A stretch of 64,000 nucleotides of DNA from Durusdinium trenchii. Lineage: Eukaryota; Sar; Dinophyceae; Suessiales; Symbiodiniaceae. Each line of letters begins with the position of its first letter. Position 1 is the first letter of the stretch. The stretch is taken from assembly GCA_963970005.1 (NCBI GenBank), contig CAXAMN010000002.1:902134-966133 (forward strand). The letters run 5' to 3'. The position numbers and the translations under genes were made by a program. The notes under the pieces are model-generated. The model searched no databases, was not told the origin of the DNA, and was given only the letters and a program-made list of their open reading frames with translations. Below are positions 11,171 through 24,089 of this stretch, one piece after another.

Positions 11171-12084
11171 GGCTCAGAGCTGAGGCTGATGGCCAAGTGG
11201 CCAACAAAAACATTTCTACAGTATCCTATCTGGTCCTATATCTCTCACTGGTTGGGCGGCTCAGTGTCTTCTGAGCTCCCGTCCTGGCAACTGGGTGACT
11301 GCCACTTGAAAAGTGAGATGACCGCTGGATGCCAGATCGCATTGATCACCTATTGATCACCTTGATCTCTTTCTAGAAACCTTCTTTGCTCACTGGGTTC
11401 GAGAGTGGACGCCAATGCACCTAGAAAATCTAGAAACACAAAGACTTTCCAAAAACACAGTCAATACCATCCCTACGTGTCTCCCTCGTCACCTTTCAGA
11501 TCGTCCGTCACCCCGAGGCACACTGTCCACACTACACGGCACCTTGTCAGCCTCGCCAGCCTCACCTGCAGCTGCTGCAGCCGCCTGGAGATGCTGCTCG
11601 GACCGTCTCGATCTGGTCACAGTGGCCACCCAGGTTTTTCAGCCAGGAGGGCGGGACAGGATCTCATGTCTTGTTCGTCCAATGGTGAATGACAAGTTAC
11701 CATGGTAGCGGCCTTGAGTGCCTTGATCTTCTTCCTCTTGCGGCGTTTAATCTCCCCTGCGCAGGTCAAGTCCAAAACCTTGACGTCTCAAGGATCGCTT
11801 GGAGGATTTACATATATATATATATAACTATATATACATGGATTTACTGATTACGCATTTCTATCAAGAGTTTGATTGGTAATTACCTATCAGGACTTCA
11901 AAACCATATCATGTCGTAGCATGTTACTCGTTGGCTGCAAGGATCTGCTGTAAACGGCTTCAAAAGAGGTCAAGGTCCTTTCCGACAGAGGTGGCAGTAC
12001 GGGCACTGGTCACCTGAAGAAGCGCAAAGGTGGTCAAGCTGAGGGAGAGATTGGGACGTGCGGCACTTCCGTGTCCCATGTTTC

Positions 12085-12180
12085 AACCAAATAGCAATGG
12101 CCTCCAACCTAATAGCAATGGCCTCCAACCGAATAGCGATGGCCTCCAATCTAGTAGAGATGGCCTCCAACCAAATTCTA
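12085..12180. repeat. CTACTAG-family dispersed repeat, cluster 2
   Basis: Four near-identical monomers of about 21 bp follow the pattern ATAGCAATGGCCTCCAACCTA, the last with CTAGTAG. In minus frames they give a repeated EAIAIRL peptide; this is a repeat artefact. Confidence 0.85.
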
Positions 12181-12639
12181 CTGTGCTTCATGCAATCTTG
12201 CTCTTGCAGTATCGTTTCCAGTTGTCCAGCACTTTTCTTTTCTGTCTTGCGAAGACACACGGAGTGAAATTGATGTCCTGGCTGAGCACTGCACTGTTGC
12301 GACATCCATCCGGCTTGTACAAGAAATATGCACATGGCCTGAGGGGCCACGAGGCAGCCATCTCTGCTCTTTGGCCGGGAGCCAAATTTGCTCAGACTAC
12401 CGTATTTTCACCAAATTGCAGGCTCACAAATCACATTTACATTGCAATTTTGAGTGGAGAGTCCCATGCTGAAGGTCCCCTATTGTGAGACACCCATAAA
12501 GTCATAAAGGTGACAAATTGACCACTGAGGATTCCGGACTTACACTCACCACGATTGTGCGCCGCTTCCATCCGGGGAAACCTGGCGAAGCACACTGGCC
12601 CGGTGCATCTCCCGGTGCGAGGCCTTCGTTCAGAGCCTT

Positions 12640-12735
12640 CCTAGCGATGCACTTGTTCCTAGTAGCTTCTTTGTTACTACTAGTAAGGCACCTGTTACTA
12701 CTAGCGTGGCACTTGTTCCTAGTAGCTTCCTTCCA
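12640..12735. repeat. CTACTAG-family dispersed repeat, cluster 3
   Basis: Monomers with CTAGTAGCTTC, TTACTACTAGTAAGGCAC and GCACTTGTTCCTAGTAGC occur here. Confidence 0.85.
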
Positions 12736-12914
12736 AACAAAATGAAGATCCAAAAACGCGCCAACAAAAGCGACCGCCACACTGGATTGACAACGCCCCA
12801 CCTGCTACGCCATGACTTCTGCACCAAATCAGGAGGTGCAGACGACCAGTTCTGACCTGGCGCACGGAGCTGCAGACCACCAGTTCTGTCCAAATCTGCC
12901 CTGTCCCCACGCAG

Positions 12915-13022
12915 ATTTTTCTAATTGCTTCTTGTTACTAATAGCTTCTTGTTACTACTAGTAAGGCACTTGTTACTAGAAGCGATGCACTTGTTACTAG
13001 TAGCTTCTTGTTTCTAGTAATG
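12915..13022. repeat. CTACTAG-family dispersed repeat, cluster 4
   Basis: Monomers TTCTTGTTACTAGTAGC and GCGATGCACTTGTTACTAG occur about 180 bp from cluster 3, in the same orientation. Confidence 0.85.
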
Positions 13023-14457
13023 ACAAATATCGTGTGTGCCTTTTATTAGTTACAGTATGTTACAGTCTGAGATGCAGGCCTGTCGGATCATCTCCTTCTC
13101 TCATAGACGAGTCAACAGGGATGTTGTAGAATGTGTTCTTGATCTGGCAGGATTTCGGAGCAACGTTTTCACGATGTCTCAGCTTTAAGGACCCATAGCA
13201 TCTGGGCAGTCTGGCCAGCACGTCAGCACGTTTGCCTTTGAAGTACCGAGTGCACATTTGCCTTTGTTGGGTCTCGTGCTTGTCAGAGTCGCGAAACCCT
13301 CTTTTGGCTGAAACCCTGAACCTCTGGATGTTGATGCTCGTTCCGCTGTGAAAGCGCCGGAACGAGTGGTCGGAAGAAAAAGACTTGAACCTGGACTCCA
13401 GATTGAGGAAAGAATAAGCTATATAAACAAGTCTCTGATTCGGGAGATGCCTGCCACCATCACCAAACACAAATTTGCTAAAGCAAAAGGAAGAAACTCT
13501 TGGTTTAAAAGGGTAAATATATTGTAATGGGCAATGAGACCCAAGTCGGGCTGCCGGGCATAAATAGACAAACACGGACAGTGACATGTGTGTATGTCCG
13601 CCAATCTTGCAATCGAACATGTGATTTTCCAAGCACCCAAGTGCCTCCAGCTTGTCTGATAGGTCCTGAAAAAAGCGGTAAGAGGGTAGTGGGCCAGCAA
13701 AAACAGCTAATTAATCAGTCAGTCCCAGCAAGAAAAACTGATCATAGAAAGTATGGGCACCAAAGCCATAAGTCCCATGGGTCTTGATATAGTACGGGCA
13801 CTCTGCATGGGTCATAGAATGTCTGATTCTCTACTGTTGTGGGGCCATCTGGCCATAAAAAAGGTTCCTGCAGGGTCCTCACAAATAGATAGAGTAATGT
13901 AGAAAGCATGGTTCCATGGAAACCAACTGTATTGATTATATAGATCGTTTTGAGTCGCGGAACATGGTTCGAGTCGCCCAAGAGCGACGGCTTCTCAAGC
14001 AATGGGTCGCTGTCGCAGCCGGCACTCTGAGCGCCGCACCACTTTACCCAGAAAGACATCCTCCTGGAGCTGTTCGTCGTAGTCCCAGTCATCTTCGATG
14101 TCCGCCCAGTCGGGGCTCTGCCTCAGTGTGAACATGGAAAGGTGCTTTCACTGTAAGGTGCTGACCGAAATAGAAACTGCGAATTGATCAGGGGGGCTTC
14201 AGCATGAAAGCACTTTCGCACAGAATTAGCATGCGTGGTGTATCTAGGATCTAGGGAAACGTGTCCCCAAGTACTACTACAATTCCAATATCATCATGTT
14301 CAGGCACTTCCTCTTTCGTTGTAGTTACCATGCAGGTCATATGATATATCCTTTCAGGTCATCACCCTGCCACCCGACACAAATTCCGCCGCTCCCTGAC
14401 TTCCCCAGATCCACCGCTCCCTGACTTCCGCGTGGCCCTGCATTTGGGCCTGGAACA

Positions 14458-14600
14458 AGGACGCTACTAGGAGCATTCTTACTACTAGGAACAGGAAGCT
14501 ACTAGGGGCTCCTGACCATACTACTAGGAGCGATCGGATGCTACTAACGGAGCAAAGGGCATCGCTACGAAGGGAGCAAAACGATCGGACGCTGTTTCAC
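14458..14600. repeat. CTACTAG-family dispersed repeat, cluster 5
   Basis: Monomers occur in the opposite orientation to clusters 3 and 4: GCTACTAGGAGC, GCTACTAGGGGCTCCTG and variants with GCTACGAAGGGAGC. Confidence 0.8.
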
Positions 14601-15015
14601 CCAGGCACGGTGCCATGGGACTCTTCAAGGCTTCCCGCGCTCTGGCCTTGGTCTCCACGGTTCAAACCGACAGGAGAGGCAGACTGGGGGCGAACTCGAA
14701 ACCTGCGCAGCGGCTACAAGGGGAAGCCGGCAAGCCCGAAAAATCCCAGGTCAGAATCTGAGTGGTTGGCCCAACCTGGTCTTTAGAACCCTCTGGTCAG
14801 GAACCCAATCGTTTAGGACGTAAGGCACTCTGGTCAGTTCATTGACTAGATCCAACGCCCATGGCTCCAGAAACGCTGTCATGGTGAAGCAACCCCAAGG
14901 ACGTTGCGTTGCTCATGTCATAGCGGGATGTATGAAAAAAAGCATGTCCAATTCATAGGTTCTCATGGTTCAGGAGTCAATTTTAGCCATCCCATGGACT
15001 TCTCATGACTTATCC

Positions 15016-15159
15016 ATACGCTCCCCTGCGGGTCATGCTCTGAGCCAAGAGCCGGGTCGTAGGGCGTCGCAGCCGAGGATGCGGAGGCCCTTGAAACGCC
15101 ACCTGGGCCACCGCCCCCACCCTTTGGGCATGAAGCAATGACTTCAAGCCGCTAAACAA
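15016..15159 (-). CDS. Unidentified exon
   Basis: A TTTTTTCAG acceptor (15160-15162) precedes LFSGLKSLLHAQRVGAVAQV, then FQGPPHPRLRRPTTRLLAQS and MTRRGAY. The other two frames stop within a few codons of the acceptor. The exon could end at a GA donor (GGATAAG) or run to the nearby TAA. It is basic and GC-rich relative to its flanks. Product unknown. Confidence 0.45.
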
Positions 15160-18100
15160 CTGAAAAAACATTTCAGCGGTTTGTCCTTCCATAGAGTGTC
15201 GGTGTGGTCTGTTTGCAAAGCCGTTCTTCTGGGCTGTGTGTGAATATCTCGGCCCCGGTATTTTGCACTTTAGCTGCGCAACTTGAGGAAAAGCACTTGT
15301 GAAAACATTATATAGATGGGTGTGTATTGAACTCGAGAAACTCCCCAACCAATTCGCTGTTGTCAATATCTTTTCTCTTCAACAGGCATCTTAGGGTCTC
15401 CCTAGTCCAATTCACACCCACCACATATGCGTTGGGTTCCAATGGACCAAAATTAGGGCAGCTGAGGATGTGTAACTTGCAAACCATGCAATGGGGTCCG
15501 GGGCAGCATACGTGTTAATTCGATTCGACACGGTCATTCAACATGAGCACTGCATGAAAATTGCAAACCCAAATACAGGATGGCAGCTTTTTAGAGGAAT
15601 CCTCCCCTGATATGGTCATTATGTGTCAACAGGCGCTAAATGTTTCTGTGCATATTAGGATTGACCTCATAACCTGATTCAATCCGGTCTCTAATAAGAA
15701 TTGAACATGCTTTTGTGAGGCATGATTATGATCCTCCTCTTTACCTCCAACCAGTCCAAGCAAGGCTCTGCGTGCACCCCAAGTGCATCTCGCACCTGCG
15801 CCCGCCATCATTCTTTCAGGCCTCACATGCCAAGGGCTTTCACGTTGCCCGATTGATCAAGTCTCGTCTAAGATGTCAACGGGCCTTACACTACTCAAAG
15901 TACTCAACGACATCGTTTGAACAAGTAGCTTTCAGAACTAGAATCTTTGTCCAATTCTCAAGGATGAAAAGCCCCAGCACAGATCAACTTGGAGTCGTCC
16001 GAAAATCTCAACCTTCAGAAGCACTAGGCATTCAGAACGGAGGTGTCACGAGTCCAAACCCCTGCTCCAGATCTGGCACAATCCCCCTGCCCAAGACCCT
16101 ACCTACTTACAGTAGGACCTCCTTGGGCCTTGGGCATGGCTCAAACTCCACTGGGTTTCAGGTAGAAAAGAGGAGCAACATGGAGCAACCACCAAAAAGA
16201 TGTGGCCGTTGGCCAGGCCGCTCAGGGCTGCCCAGGGCTGCACTGCGCCCCCCCATCTTTCTCGCTTTTCTTTCATCGCCAAGTTTCAGAGACAGGGGCA
16301 GCCTGGGTCATGAATGATCTGCTCGTCTCTGTTTCTGATGTGGGAAGCGACTGTGTTGCGGGGAAGCTGTCGGCTTCAAACACTCATTATATGATCAAAA
16401 GAACATTAGAAAAATGTTCCTCCGGTCCAGTGTAGGGTTCTGAATGTGCATGGCACCAATCTTCAATGCTGCTGTCTTCAGGCTGTTTGATTGTTCAACT
16501 TCACATGTTGTTCATGTGGGGATTGGCAGGTGTCTGTGGCCAACATGGAAACACCCAACCAGCCGTCCATGGATACTTTTTTCCATGTACCAATGTACCA
16601 GTTGGTTTTCCTGCTTCAAGGCTAAGTATGTCCTGACGACCCGGGCAACTCACACGGCAGCAGTGGTCACAAGTATGAAGTATCTCAGTGGTCAGCGCTT
16701 CATTCCTGATTCTTTACTCCTCTTGAACTCGTGCTGCGCTGGATCAAAGCCGCACCTACTAGGTGCGGGTTTGTACGGTCGTTCAATCACCTTTGCAAGT
16801 GCGGTACAAATATCTGGTACAAAGCTGCAAGCAGGTTTAGAGCCCAGGACCCCCCAAAAAGCCGAAAGAAACCAATTTTGTACCGGTCTCACGGGGTTCG
16901 ATATTTTTGTTCTTTTGCTGCTGAGAAAAACGGTGGCACATCGCTCTCGGGGCGCAGTGTAGGAAACGGCACAGGTCTCAGAAAAAGCCCTTCTCACAAC
17001 TCCAATCCCATCTCCGTCCCGACAGAAATACACCTTCGCTCGGGTCGAATTGGTGCCACTTTGTGGCACTTGCCTAGCTGCAATTTGCCTTGCATCTCCA
17101 GCACGCTGCTGGTGCACATGGTACCTACATCCTTTAAGGAGAGGCAGTGAGACAAAAAAGCCACCTGTTCCCGCCCTCTATGAGTCTACCAGATATCGAG
17201 TTCTAGCTGTTCTGATCATGCCAAACGCATCCAAACGCTCAAACCCTTTGGCTCGGGCACAGACACCATCTCTTGGACTTCTATAAGTCCTCAACATGAT
17301 AGCCTTCTGACGGACGCTTTGGTGCATCTTCCATGGTCGGGAAGTCCAACTGCGCATGGATCGATCGGTAAAAACGACTGGAGAATGGAACAAGTGCTGC
17401 TACAAGCGTTCATGTACTTTCCCCGAACAGCTCAGAACTAGGGACATCTTGAAGCATCTTCGAACTGTTTGCCCATGAAAGTCTCGTTTGGTGTCTTTAC
17501 AATCTTTACAGGTAGCATCGTCTGGACTGTTCCTACTGCACTTGTCCTCCAAAAAGCTTCAGTTGCAACTGAGCAGGCTCGTAGTGTGGTTTGGGCGAAG
17601 AAAAAATCCACACCTGATCGTGGAGATCTCTGTCCTGCCATGTGCTCATACGCAGACTTAGTGCTCGACCCTTTGGTCCCGAAAAAGGGAGGATACACAC
17701 CTGGGAGCCTCAAAAGAAACCCGATGAGTTTATGGCACCATTCGCCCCAATGACTCCATGAAATGTAATAGGAAATCATTTTCATTTGGGATTTCTCTCA
17801 TGTTATGTTTTCGACAGGTGCAAACTTCACCCATCCCCTTCGGCACATGGCTCCTTTATCACCATCTCCCGTTGCGCGGCTTTGCTCCAAGTGAGATCCG
17901 TGCGATGCGAGGCCTGCACTTCCCAGCACTTTGCACTTCCAAGTGCCCCGCAAAGCGTGGGATAATGAGCTTCCCTTCAATTCCAGTCGAACCCGGCATT
18001 TGCCGACTGCGGACTTTTTAGGTCACCCTCAAAGCGACTATGCGCCAAAGTGAAGACATCATCATGAGACATCCCGCCATCGAAGAGTGGCATGAGCCCG

Positions 18101-19829
18101 CCTTTAGGCAAAGGCAACATCAGAGGTTCACCCACAAGTTTTGCCAAACAACTACTTTGTTTTCAAAACCGAGAGCCTTTCCTATGTGCCATGCAAGCAT
18201 ACCAACACGGCAATACATCGGCACAACACATGTCATGTGCCCACATATGTGCAAGCATGCCCATTCGCAACAAGCAAGAGGCAGGGAACCTGCTCTGGAA
18301 CCCACTTTGGAGCCTGCCAGCAAGTCAGCACGACTGCGCGACCCGACTTCAGCATCTCAGCGTGACCACGTGTCGGCATGTTCGCGTGACCCCATGCCGC
18401 GCCAGCCAGCATGACAACATGTCAGCATGACACCCTGACAATGTGCCGGCGTGACACCACGCCACCATATCTTCAACATCAAGCCAGCGTGTGTACACGT
18501 CCGAGTGACCGCATTATATACAAACATACCAACATGACACCATTCGGTGTGGCAACACCTGAGCGCGTCGGAGAGACACAGTATATCTCTATTGTGCTCC
18601 AGAACCTGTTCTAGAAGCTCCGGAACGTAGCTTGGAACCTGCTCCGGAACTTGCTCTGGAACCTGCTCCGATGTCTTTTATAATGTAATTATGGCTGAAG
18701 ACCCCTAAGCTTCGCTGTTGGTGAAAAAAAGAAGCGTGTCTTTCCGCCATCAGTTTTCGGTAGTCTGCCTCTTGCAGTCCCCGCAGTTCTCTGGCCAGGT
18801 GTCGTCCTGCCTTGGTCGACCGTGGCCTACGACCGCCGCCACCAGAGGCACTGCAGTCCGTCCGTCCGGCCAGCCGAAAGTGTCAGACCATCGACCCAGT
18901 CGAAAGGCGAAGGTCTTGTTCAGCGTCTTTTGGGGGCAGGTTAGCTCCGACACCTTTCGACTGATTTGGGGAGCTCTGAACCCTGCCCAAATGGCTCTAG
19001 AGGGATTTGGGAACAGTATGGAACAGTGGAACTGTGGACTGCTTCCCATCCAGGCTGGGCTCACAAACCCCATTGAGCCGCACTTGGATCTCATCCGCTT
19101 TGGCATTCAAGTGCCTGGACAGGAGCTGCGGAAAAAGAACTGCATGATAGAGGATTCTAAATTTAGGATGTGCACTGTGCACATTGTGTCTTATCTATGA
19201 ATCTATGCTAGAGTATTTGACTTGGGTTTCAGTCCTTAGTCCAAACATTAGGCCCCATGTTCGGCCAGCTATTCCAGGACTTTCTCTAATCGGTGAAGAT
19301 TTGGGTGTTCCTTGATCTCCAAAACAATCCAGTCTTGGGGCCCTCTTCGCCCTCAAGTTGGGCGCTCCATTGTCTCAGTTGTCTCAAGCATAAGGCGTTT
19401 TGATGCTTGTCACCCCCGGCCGCATGTTAGTAAAAGACTCGGACGTTGCGCGGCCTTACTCTGGTGACCCATTTCGTGGCCATCCTTTTGTTCTTCTCCG
19501 CGAGCGTAATCAGACGGCAAAGGTCCTGTCCTGCCAGAGATCTTCTCAAAACGCGCGACGATAGCAGTTGAGCTGGCCAAGAATCATACAACCAAACTAT
19601 TGTTGCATTGTTGATAAATGAAATCAGGTACAACCAGAGATTAAGAAATTCCCACTCGTTGCTTCCAGCTAGGACCCTAGGAGTCCTCCGGAGTCCTCCT
19701 TTCGTAGTCAGTAGTGCACAAGTCCGGTGTGCAGGATTTTAAGGGCTTGACAACTGTTTGCTCAATGTTCAGAACTGTTTGCAGCTTGCCACAAGCATCT
19801 TTCTCCGCTCCTTTTGCAGGGCCTTTCAC
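15160..19829. other. No confident gene; minisatellite and weak patches
   Basis: Weak coding-like patches include minus 17438-17600 (TVQTMLPVKIVKTPNETFMG, ending at TAG) and minus 17798-17980. A degenerate GC-rich minisatellite occupies about 18290-18680. Overlapping open frames at 16.7-17.1 and 18.7-19.2 kb occur on both strands, so neither can be assigned. No RNA gene recognised. Confidence 0.35.
18290..18680. repeat. Degenerate minisatellite (GGAACCTGCTC and GCATGACA words)
   Basis: Loose repeats of CTCTGGAACCTGCTCCGGAAC lie at both ends (18293-18320 and 18596-18675). Between them are loose repeats of CAGCATGACACC/CAGCGTGACCAC. Copies are too diverged for an exact count by eye. Confidence 0.6.
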
Positions 19830-20083
19830 CTGAAGCGAGCGGCGCGCAAAGACCAGTCACATGAAATTGACAGCAAGAATGTTTGAGTCCAGGCCAATTG
19901 GGTTTGTACAAAACAAACGGGTTTTGGCTGGTGAACCTCGGTGACGACTCTTAAGTTTGGCTCAATTGTTTGCAAATGGAGAGCTACAGTATCACCATCT
20001 GTGAGATGGAATGCAGAAGAGTTCAGCTGAATCTTGTAGTCTTTAAGGCAGACCATCATACACTTGATGCATGCCTGAAGCAT
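19830..20083 (-). CDS. Unidentified exon
   Basis: The frame reads MLQACIKCMMVCLKDYKIQL, NSSAFHLTDGDTVALHLQTI and EPNLRVVTEVHQPKPVCFVQ, and ends AARF plus two bases at a GTGAAA donor (19824-19829). It could start at the ATG or at an AG acceptor a few codons upstream. The strong donor and coherent text support an exon. It lies 1.3 kb downstream of the EF-hand patch on the same strand and could be a late exon of that gene or a separate gene. Confidence 0.45.
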
Positions 20084-21404
20084 ATGCTTCTAGTCTAGTT
20101 TTGAAATATCGAGTGGTCCGTGTCTTGGGCTCCAATATCGCTGCCCCGTTTGGCCATCCTCCGATCTCCGCCTTGAACAAGCCCGTGAGGAATTCGATGG
20201 GTGTTAGCGATCCGCTCCTGGGGCGGCCATGAGAGCTTGCTCCATGGAAGGAACGCTATGTACAGTAGTTGTTTGTTGTAAAGGACCTGGTTTACATCCT
20301 CTGAAGGTGATGACCCTGGGTCACCATGTCTATCGCTCTCGGCAACTCGCAGTTCGCTGGGCGAAGCCAAGTGACTTGTCAACGTCCATGAGCTCGAACC
20401 TTGTGCTGAGGTACCAATGATCGGTCAGCAAAATCTCTTCAGCTCACCCTACAGGGACATTCCCCTCGGATAGCTCAGGAAAAAATCCGCTGTTTACCTA
20501 TAAAAACACCCATCCCCTTTCACCTCCACTCCACAAGACCAAACGGGCCAAACTCTACCAAGACCACGGTCTGCACGCTTCGCCGACTTCGCACCGATAG
20601 TCAGTTTACCCTTTCAAACGGCAACGGCTCCAAGTGGCAAGCTTTCCGCCTCATCCGGTCCGACACCCAGAAAGGACAGCTTTTTGGTCATCCCAGGCGT
20701 CCTGATGGGAAGCCCCTCACAGGAAGGAGCTGGAAGAACCTGGAAGACCTAAACCTCCAATGAACTCTACTCGTTGTGCTTTGCAGGGACGCTCGATGCA
20801 AAATCCCATGATAAGAAATCTGCAGAACCGAACTCGGTCCGCTAGGTTTTCCCTCAACGCATGGACGCTGCCAACGTTCCCTCCACTTGCTTTGGACTGG
20901 GATTGCCTGGCTAGGAAACGTCGACACTAACTTGACGCTGTTCGGTCTTTGATATCTCAAGACCACGCATTTGACCCTTTCCACTGAAAAAGGGCCCCCC
21001 TTGAAAGATCCAAACTGATGAGTGTCTTCTTTAGCGATTGTTTGTTCGCCCCCGAACAATGGGCAAGAAACAGGGGAACTCTACACCCGAACGTTTGTCA
21101 CTTCCGAACACTTGTGTAAGTTGCGCTCTGGCCAAAAGTCCTCCCAACCCAGCGGTGCCATGAAAGGTGGATAGTTGCGATCTTTGTTCTGTAATTTTGC
21201 AAGGAAGCTGCTTCTTAAGGAAGCTTTGAGCTGGTTCCACTTTGGTAAGACAACGCAACGAAGCAAGAACCCTCGGAGTTGCACACCTTTAACTTCGTGC
21301 TCGTGTGGCACTGTAAGCTGCAAAAAGAACTGCCAAAACAATCACCTGCAAAACTTGCGCTTGTCTTCCCTTCTTGTTTTATTGTCCACTCTGCTTTCAA
21401 AAAC
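20084..21404. other. Possible further minus-strand exons
   Basis: Minus frames at 20095-20382 (GGDRRMAKRGSDIGAQDTDH) and 20688-21059 (KCVVLRYQRPNSVKLVSTF, SSVLQISYHGILHRASLQST) read like coding sequence. I could not fix splice sites or phase. Confidence 0.3.
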
Positions 21405-21710
21405 CGCGCCTGAGCACCTTCCGAAACTCCCAAAAGTCCAACTCGCCGTTGTAGTCTTGGTCGTATTCCTCGGTCGTTGTAGGCTGATAAGCAAGCCTTC
21501 AAGATCTTCAAAGTAAGGAACAGGCTGAACAGAGAGCAAAAGATCCGCGAGAGCGTTTCCTTGGAGTTTCTTTCGAGAAGCGCCAGCACCAACACTGCGA
21601 ATCTGCAGCCCCGCATCTTACCCGGTCCAAGTCCAAGCATCGGTGAATTCCTCTAGCATGGCGGTCATCAACAACCGCTCAGATTTGGCCACAGCCGTCG
21701 CTCTGGACTC
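21405..21710 (-). pseudogene. EF-hand region of channel gene, frame broken
   Basis: After a CAG acceptor (21711-21713) the minus frame reads AVAKSERLLMTAMLEEFTDA, meets an in-frame TAA at about 21618-21620, then continues in the same frame with LADLLLSVQPVPYFEDLEGL. One base out of frame follows EEYDQDYNGELDFWEFRKVL, a textbook EF-hand calcium loop (D-x-D-x-N-G-x-x-x-x-x-E). A GGTTTT donor-like site ends it at 21405. This would be the cytoplasmic calcium-sensing tail after S6. The stop and the frame offset indicate a pseudogene, residual assembly indels, or unrecognised splicing. The EF-hand itself is clear. Confidence 0.5.
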
Positions 21711-22837
21711 CTGGGACGTTTCCCAAAACGTGGGCCACATGGACCAACAAGCCCAGCGTAGGCAAGACACCAGTTCACCGGAACACCAGTTCCAGCATGG
21801 TGCGCTCTCTCTCATCGGATGGTCGCGCTACTGATCCCGACCAATCAAATGCATGCACTGCTGGAGGACTGCTGAAGTGTCCTGGGTCTCATGGGAGATG
21901 ATCATCATCCTTGGAGGGCAAAGACTTGGGCTGTCACAAATCGAAATCTAGCAGCAACAACTGACCACTTTTGCTGAGGGAAAGACAGAAATGCAAAAAG
22001 ACTTCCTATGTCAAGGCTGCTATTTACTTCGAAGCAACTTGGCTATTTCATGTTTTCTCAAAATCTGCTGAGAAAAGGAGCAAGTGCGTGGATCTGATGT
22101 TCATCAAGCTCTCTTGACTATTGAAACCAGGAGATATTCTCCACTATACTATACTCCACTTCACACTGCCCGCTTTGTATTCAGGGGCAGGAGCAACATC
22201 AGCATCAAAAAGTCAGGAGGCACGTTTAGAATATGCCTGTCAGATAGGGCTTCAATTTGACTTTGCGAGGTGCGAAATGGAGGAGACCTGCATTGGCTTA
22301 AAGAACAACCCAGGTTTGCTCGCATGGTGTTCACCTAGATCATTGGCTTGTTTCATCTGTCAAATCATCGGCTCTCTGTCTGGGCAATCAGTTTCTACCT
22401 CTGGAAACCGATTACCATAGCGAAGCATTCCACTGAGGGCTGTGCCGTTCGACCTGCAATTGGCCACCGATGGTTCGCAGAAAGTCAGGTCGGTCGATCT
22501 CCAACCACACTATGCTCTGTTAGCCGAGCGGGTGCTGTTTCAGAAGGTCAAACACACTGCCATCAACCCCTAGTTGGGTAGGGCAGATCTATGCGAAGCA
22601 ATCTGGAACAAAACAACACTGCTGCTCAAGTCACAGCTTGGTTGACTCCCTAACTACAAATGTAAAGGCTTGCCTCGAACCATCATGAGTTTAGAAATAA
22701 TCCGATGTGTCACTAAGGCCCTAAAACTAGATGACGAGTCCGAGACCCATATCAACAGGCTTGATTGGATCTGTCATAGTTGTTCTTCTTTCTTCGAAAA
22801 TCCCACATCCCAGTGAGCCCCGTGCCATGATTGCAAA

Positions 22838-22895
22838 GAGAATGTTCAACACCCCGAAGCTCAGAATCAGATTGCTCAAGAATGTGACCTTGGTG
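22838..22895 (-). CDS. Voltage-gated cation channel, S6 exon
   Basis: A TTTTGCAG acceptor (22896-22898) precedes TKVTFLSNLILSFGVLNILF, then AIMA. This is the pore-lining S6 pattern (hydrophobic, with FG-x-LN) of voltage-gated cation channels. It lies directly downstream of a pore-like exon. The downstream border is uncertain; a GC donor is possible. Phase to the pore exon fits only with a GC or GA donor there, or a slightly different acceptor. Confidence 0.55.
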
Positions 22896-22962
22896 CTGCA
22901 AAAGCCATTTAACAAACAAATCCAACTTGGTACAAGCCATCGTGTGCTCACTTGCCTGTCAC

Positions 22963-23057
22963 CTCGCTTCCAAGCAGCCAATAGTCCAAGAGGAGCAGCG
23001 TGATACATCGGTCTAAGAATCGGCTCAGCAGCACAGTCCAAGGTCATGATCTGCGAG
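22963..23057 (-). CDS. Voltage-gated cation channel, pore-loop exon
   Basis: After a GCAGCAG acceptor (23058-23060) the frame reads SQIMTLDCAAEPILRPMYHA, then APLGLLAAWKR and a GTGACA donor (22957-22962). The Q-x-MTL-[DE] plus ...x-RPM pattern resembles the selectivity-filter segment of algal and protist voltage-gated Na/Ca channels, where the acidic residue after MTL lines the filter. The usual GWS after it is replaced by CAAE. Its position between S5 and S6 exons supports the call. Confidence 0.5.
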
Positions 23058-23799
23058 CTGCTGCTTTTAGACGGGTCACTGTCGGGGCACTGGGTGAAAA
23101 ACCACTGGTCAAATCTGCTGAGACCTGTCAAATCTCATGACCAAATCCCAGTCGTCTATCACAAGATTCAGAACCCAGCACAATGGACCTCAAATCTTGA
23201 AGGCTTTGAGACATGCCCAAATGTCACAAGAAAAAAACGGTCTCCTGCAGGATCGTGAAGAAGGACCTGGCCACACGCTTTCAACCCCTCAACTCGGAAG
23301 CGATACTGGGTGATGGGGTACAACCCATTTGACACAACAGTGGGTTCCCGTTTGACACACGCAGTGGCCTAATGTCCAGAATGAAACTTGTTTAAGGTGC
23401 AAAAGGGCTTGAATTTAGTCTTGTGAGCCATCAGCCAACTGTGCAGCCATGTCAGGTGGTAGTCTCAAAGTTCTGCCTCACAGCCTTATTCGATGACTGA
23501 TGGGTGTCCTGATTCCAAGTGAAATCCCCAATACTGAATACTCGGCACCGGACCTGTGCGCGATGAATTGTCAACCGGGAACCGACTTGATCGACTCAAT
23601 AATTCTGTATTTGATCCATTAAACAAGGTTGTTAACTTCTATATATATATATATTCAGAATCTTTAAAACAGATTTTTTTAGTAGCAATGAAAAGTGCGC
23701 ACAAACCCATCCATGTGTCTTTCCGACGTTCCGGCCTCACAAGAGGCCAAGCTTGAGTCATGGAGCTTTTCGGTAATGGTTTTGTGTCTTGGGACCCCT

Positions 23800-23905
23800 T
23801 GTTACGTTCGTAGCTTCTTATGTTAGTAGTAATGCCAGCGCCCCTCATTAGCTTCTTGCTACGTTCGTAGCGATGCCCTTTGTTGCGTTCGTAGCTGGTT
23901 ACACA
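23800..23905. repeat. CTACTAG-family dispersed repeat, cluster 6
   Basis: This variant replaces CTAGTAGC with GTTCGTAGC: GTTACGTTCGTAGCTTCTT and GCTACGTTCGTAGCGATGCC. Confidence 0.8.
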
Positions 23906-24089
23906 TAACCAATACACTTCGGCCTCGTGACGGTGCCACAATACACTTCGGCGTTCTCCCAAAGTTCGCGTGCCGCCTGGCTGGAGCACGTGCAACGCCA
24001 AGGGCGCTTGGTGAGGTAGATTGCTTTAACAAGATTGCTTTAACTAGCTTTTGGATTCTAACAAAAATAAATAAAAAGAGATAGGAAAA

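Larger units (their letters stand above)
11171..15015. other. Repeat-rich stretch without a confident gene
   Basis: This stretch holds four CTACTAG-family clusters (12085-12180, 12640-12735, 12915-13022, 14458-14600), a TA run near 11812-11838, and minus-strand patches at 12736-12900 and 13060-13632. The patch between the clusters at 12.7 and 12.9 kb reads LRAPGQNWSSAPPDLVQKSW and could be a small exon flanked by repeat-filled introns. This is not proven. Confidence 0.35.

Noticed and set aside
11970..12488. Proteins with repeated LQPNS or EAIAIRL units
   Set aside because: They translate CTACTAG-family cluster 2; the same words in other frames occur elsewhere.
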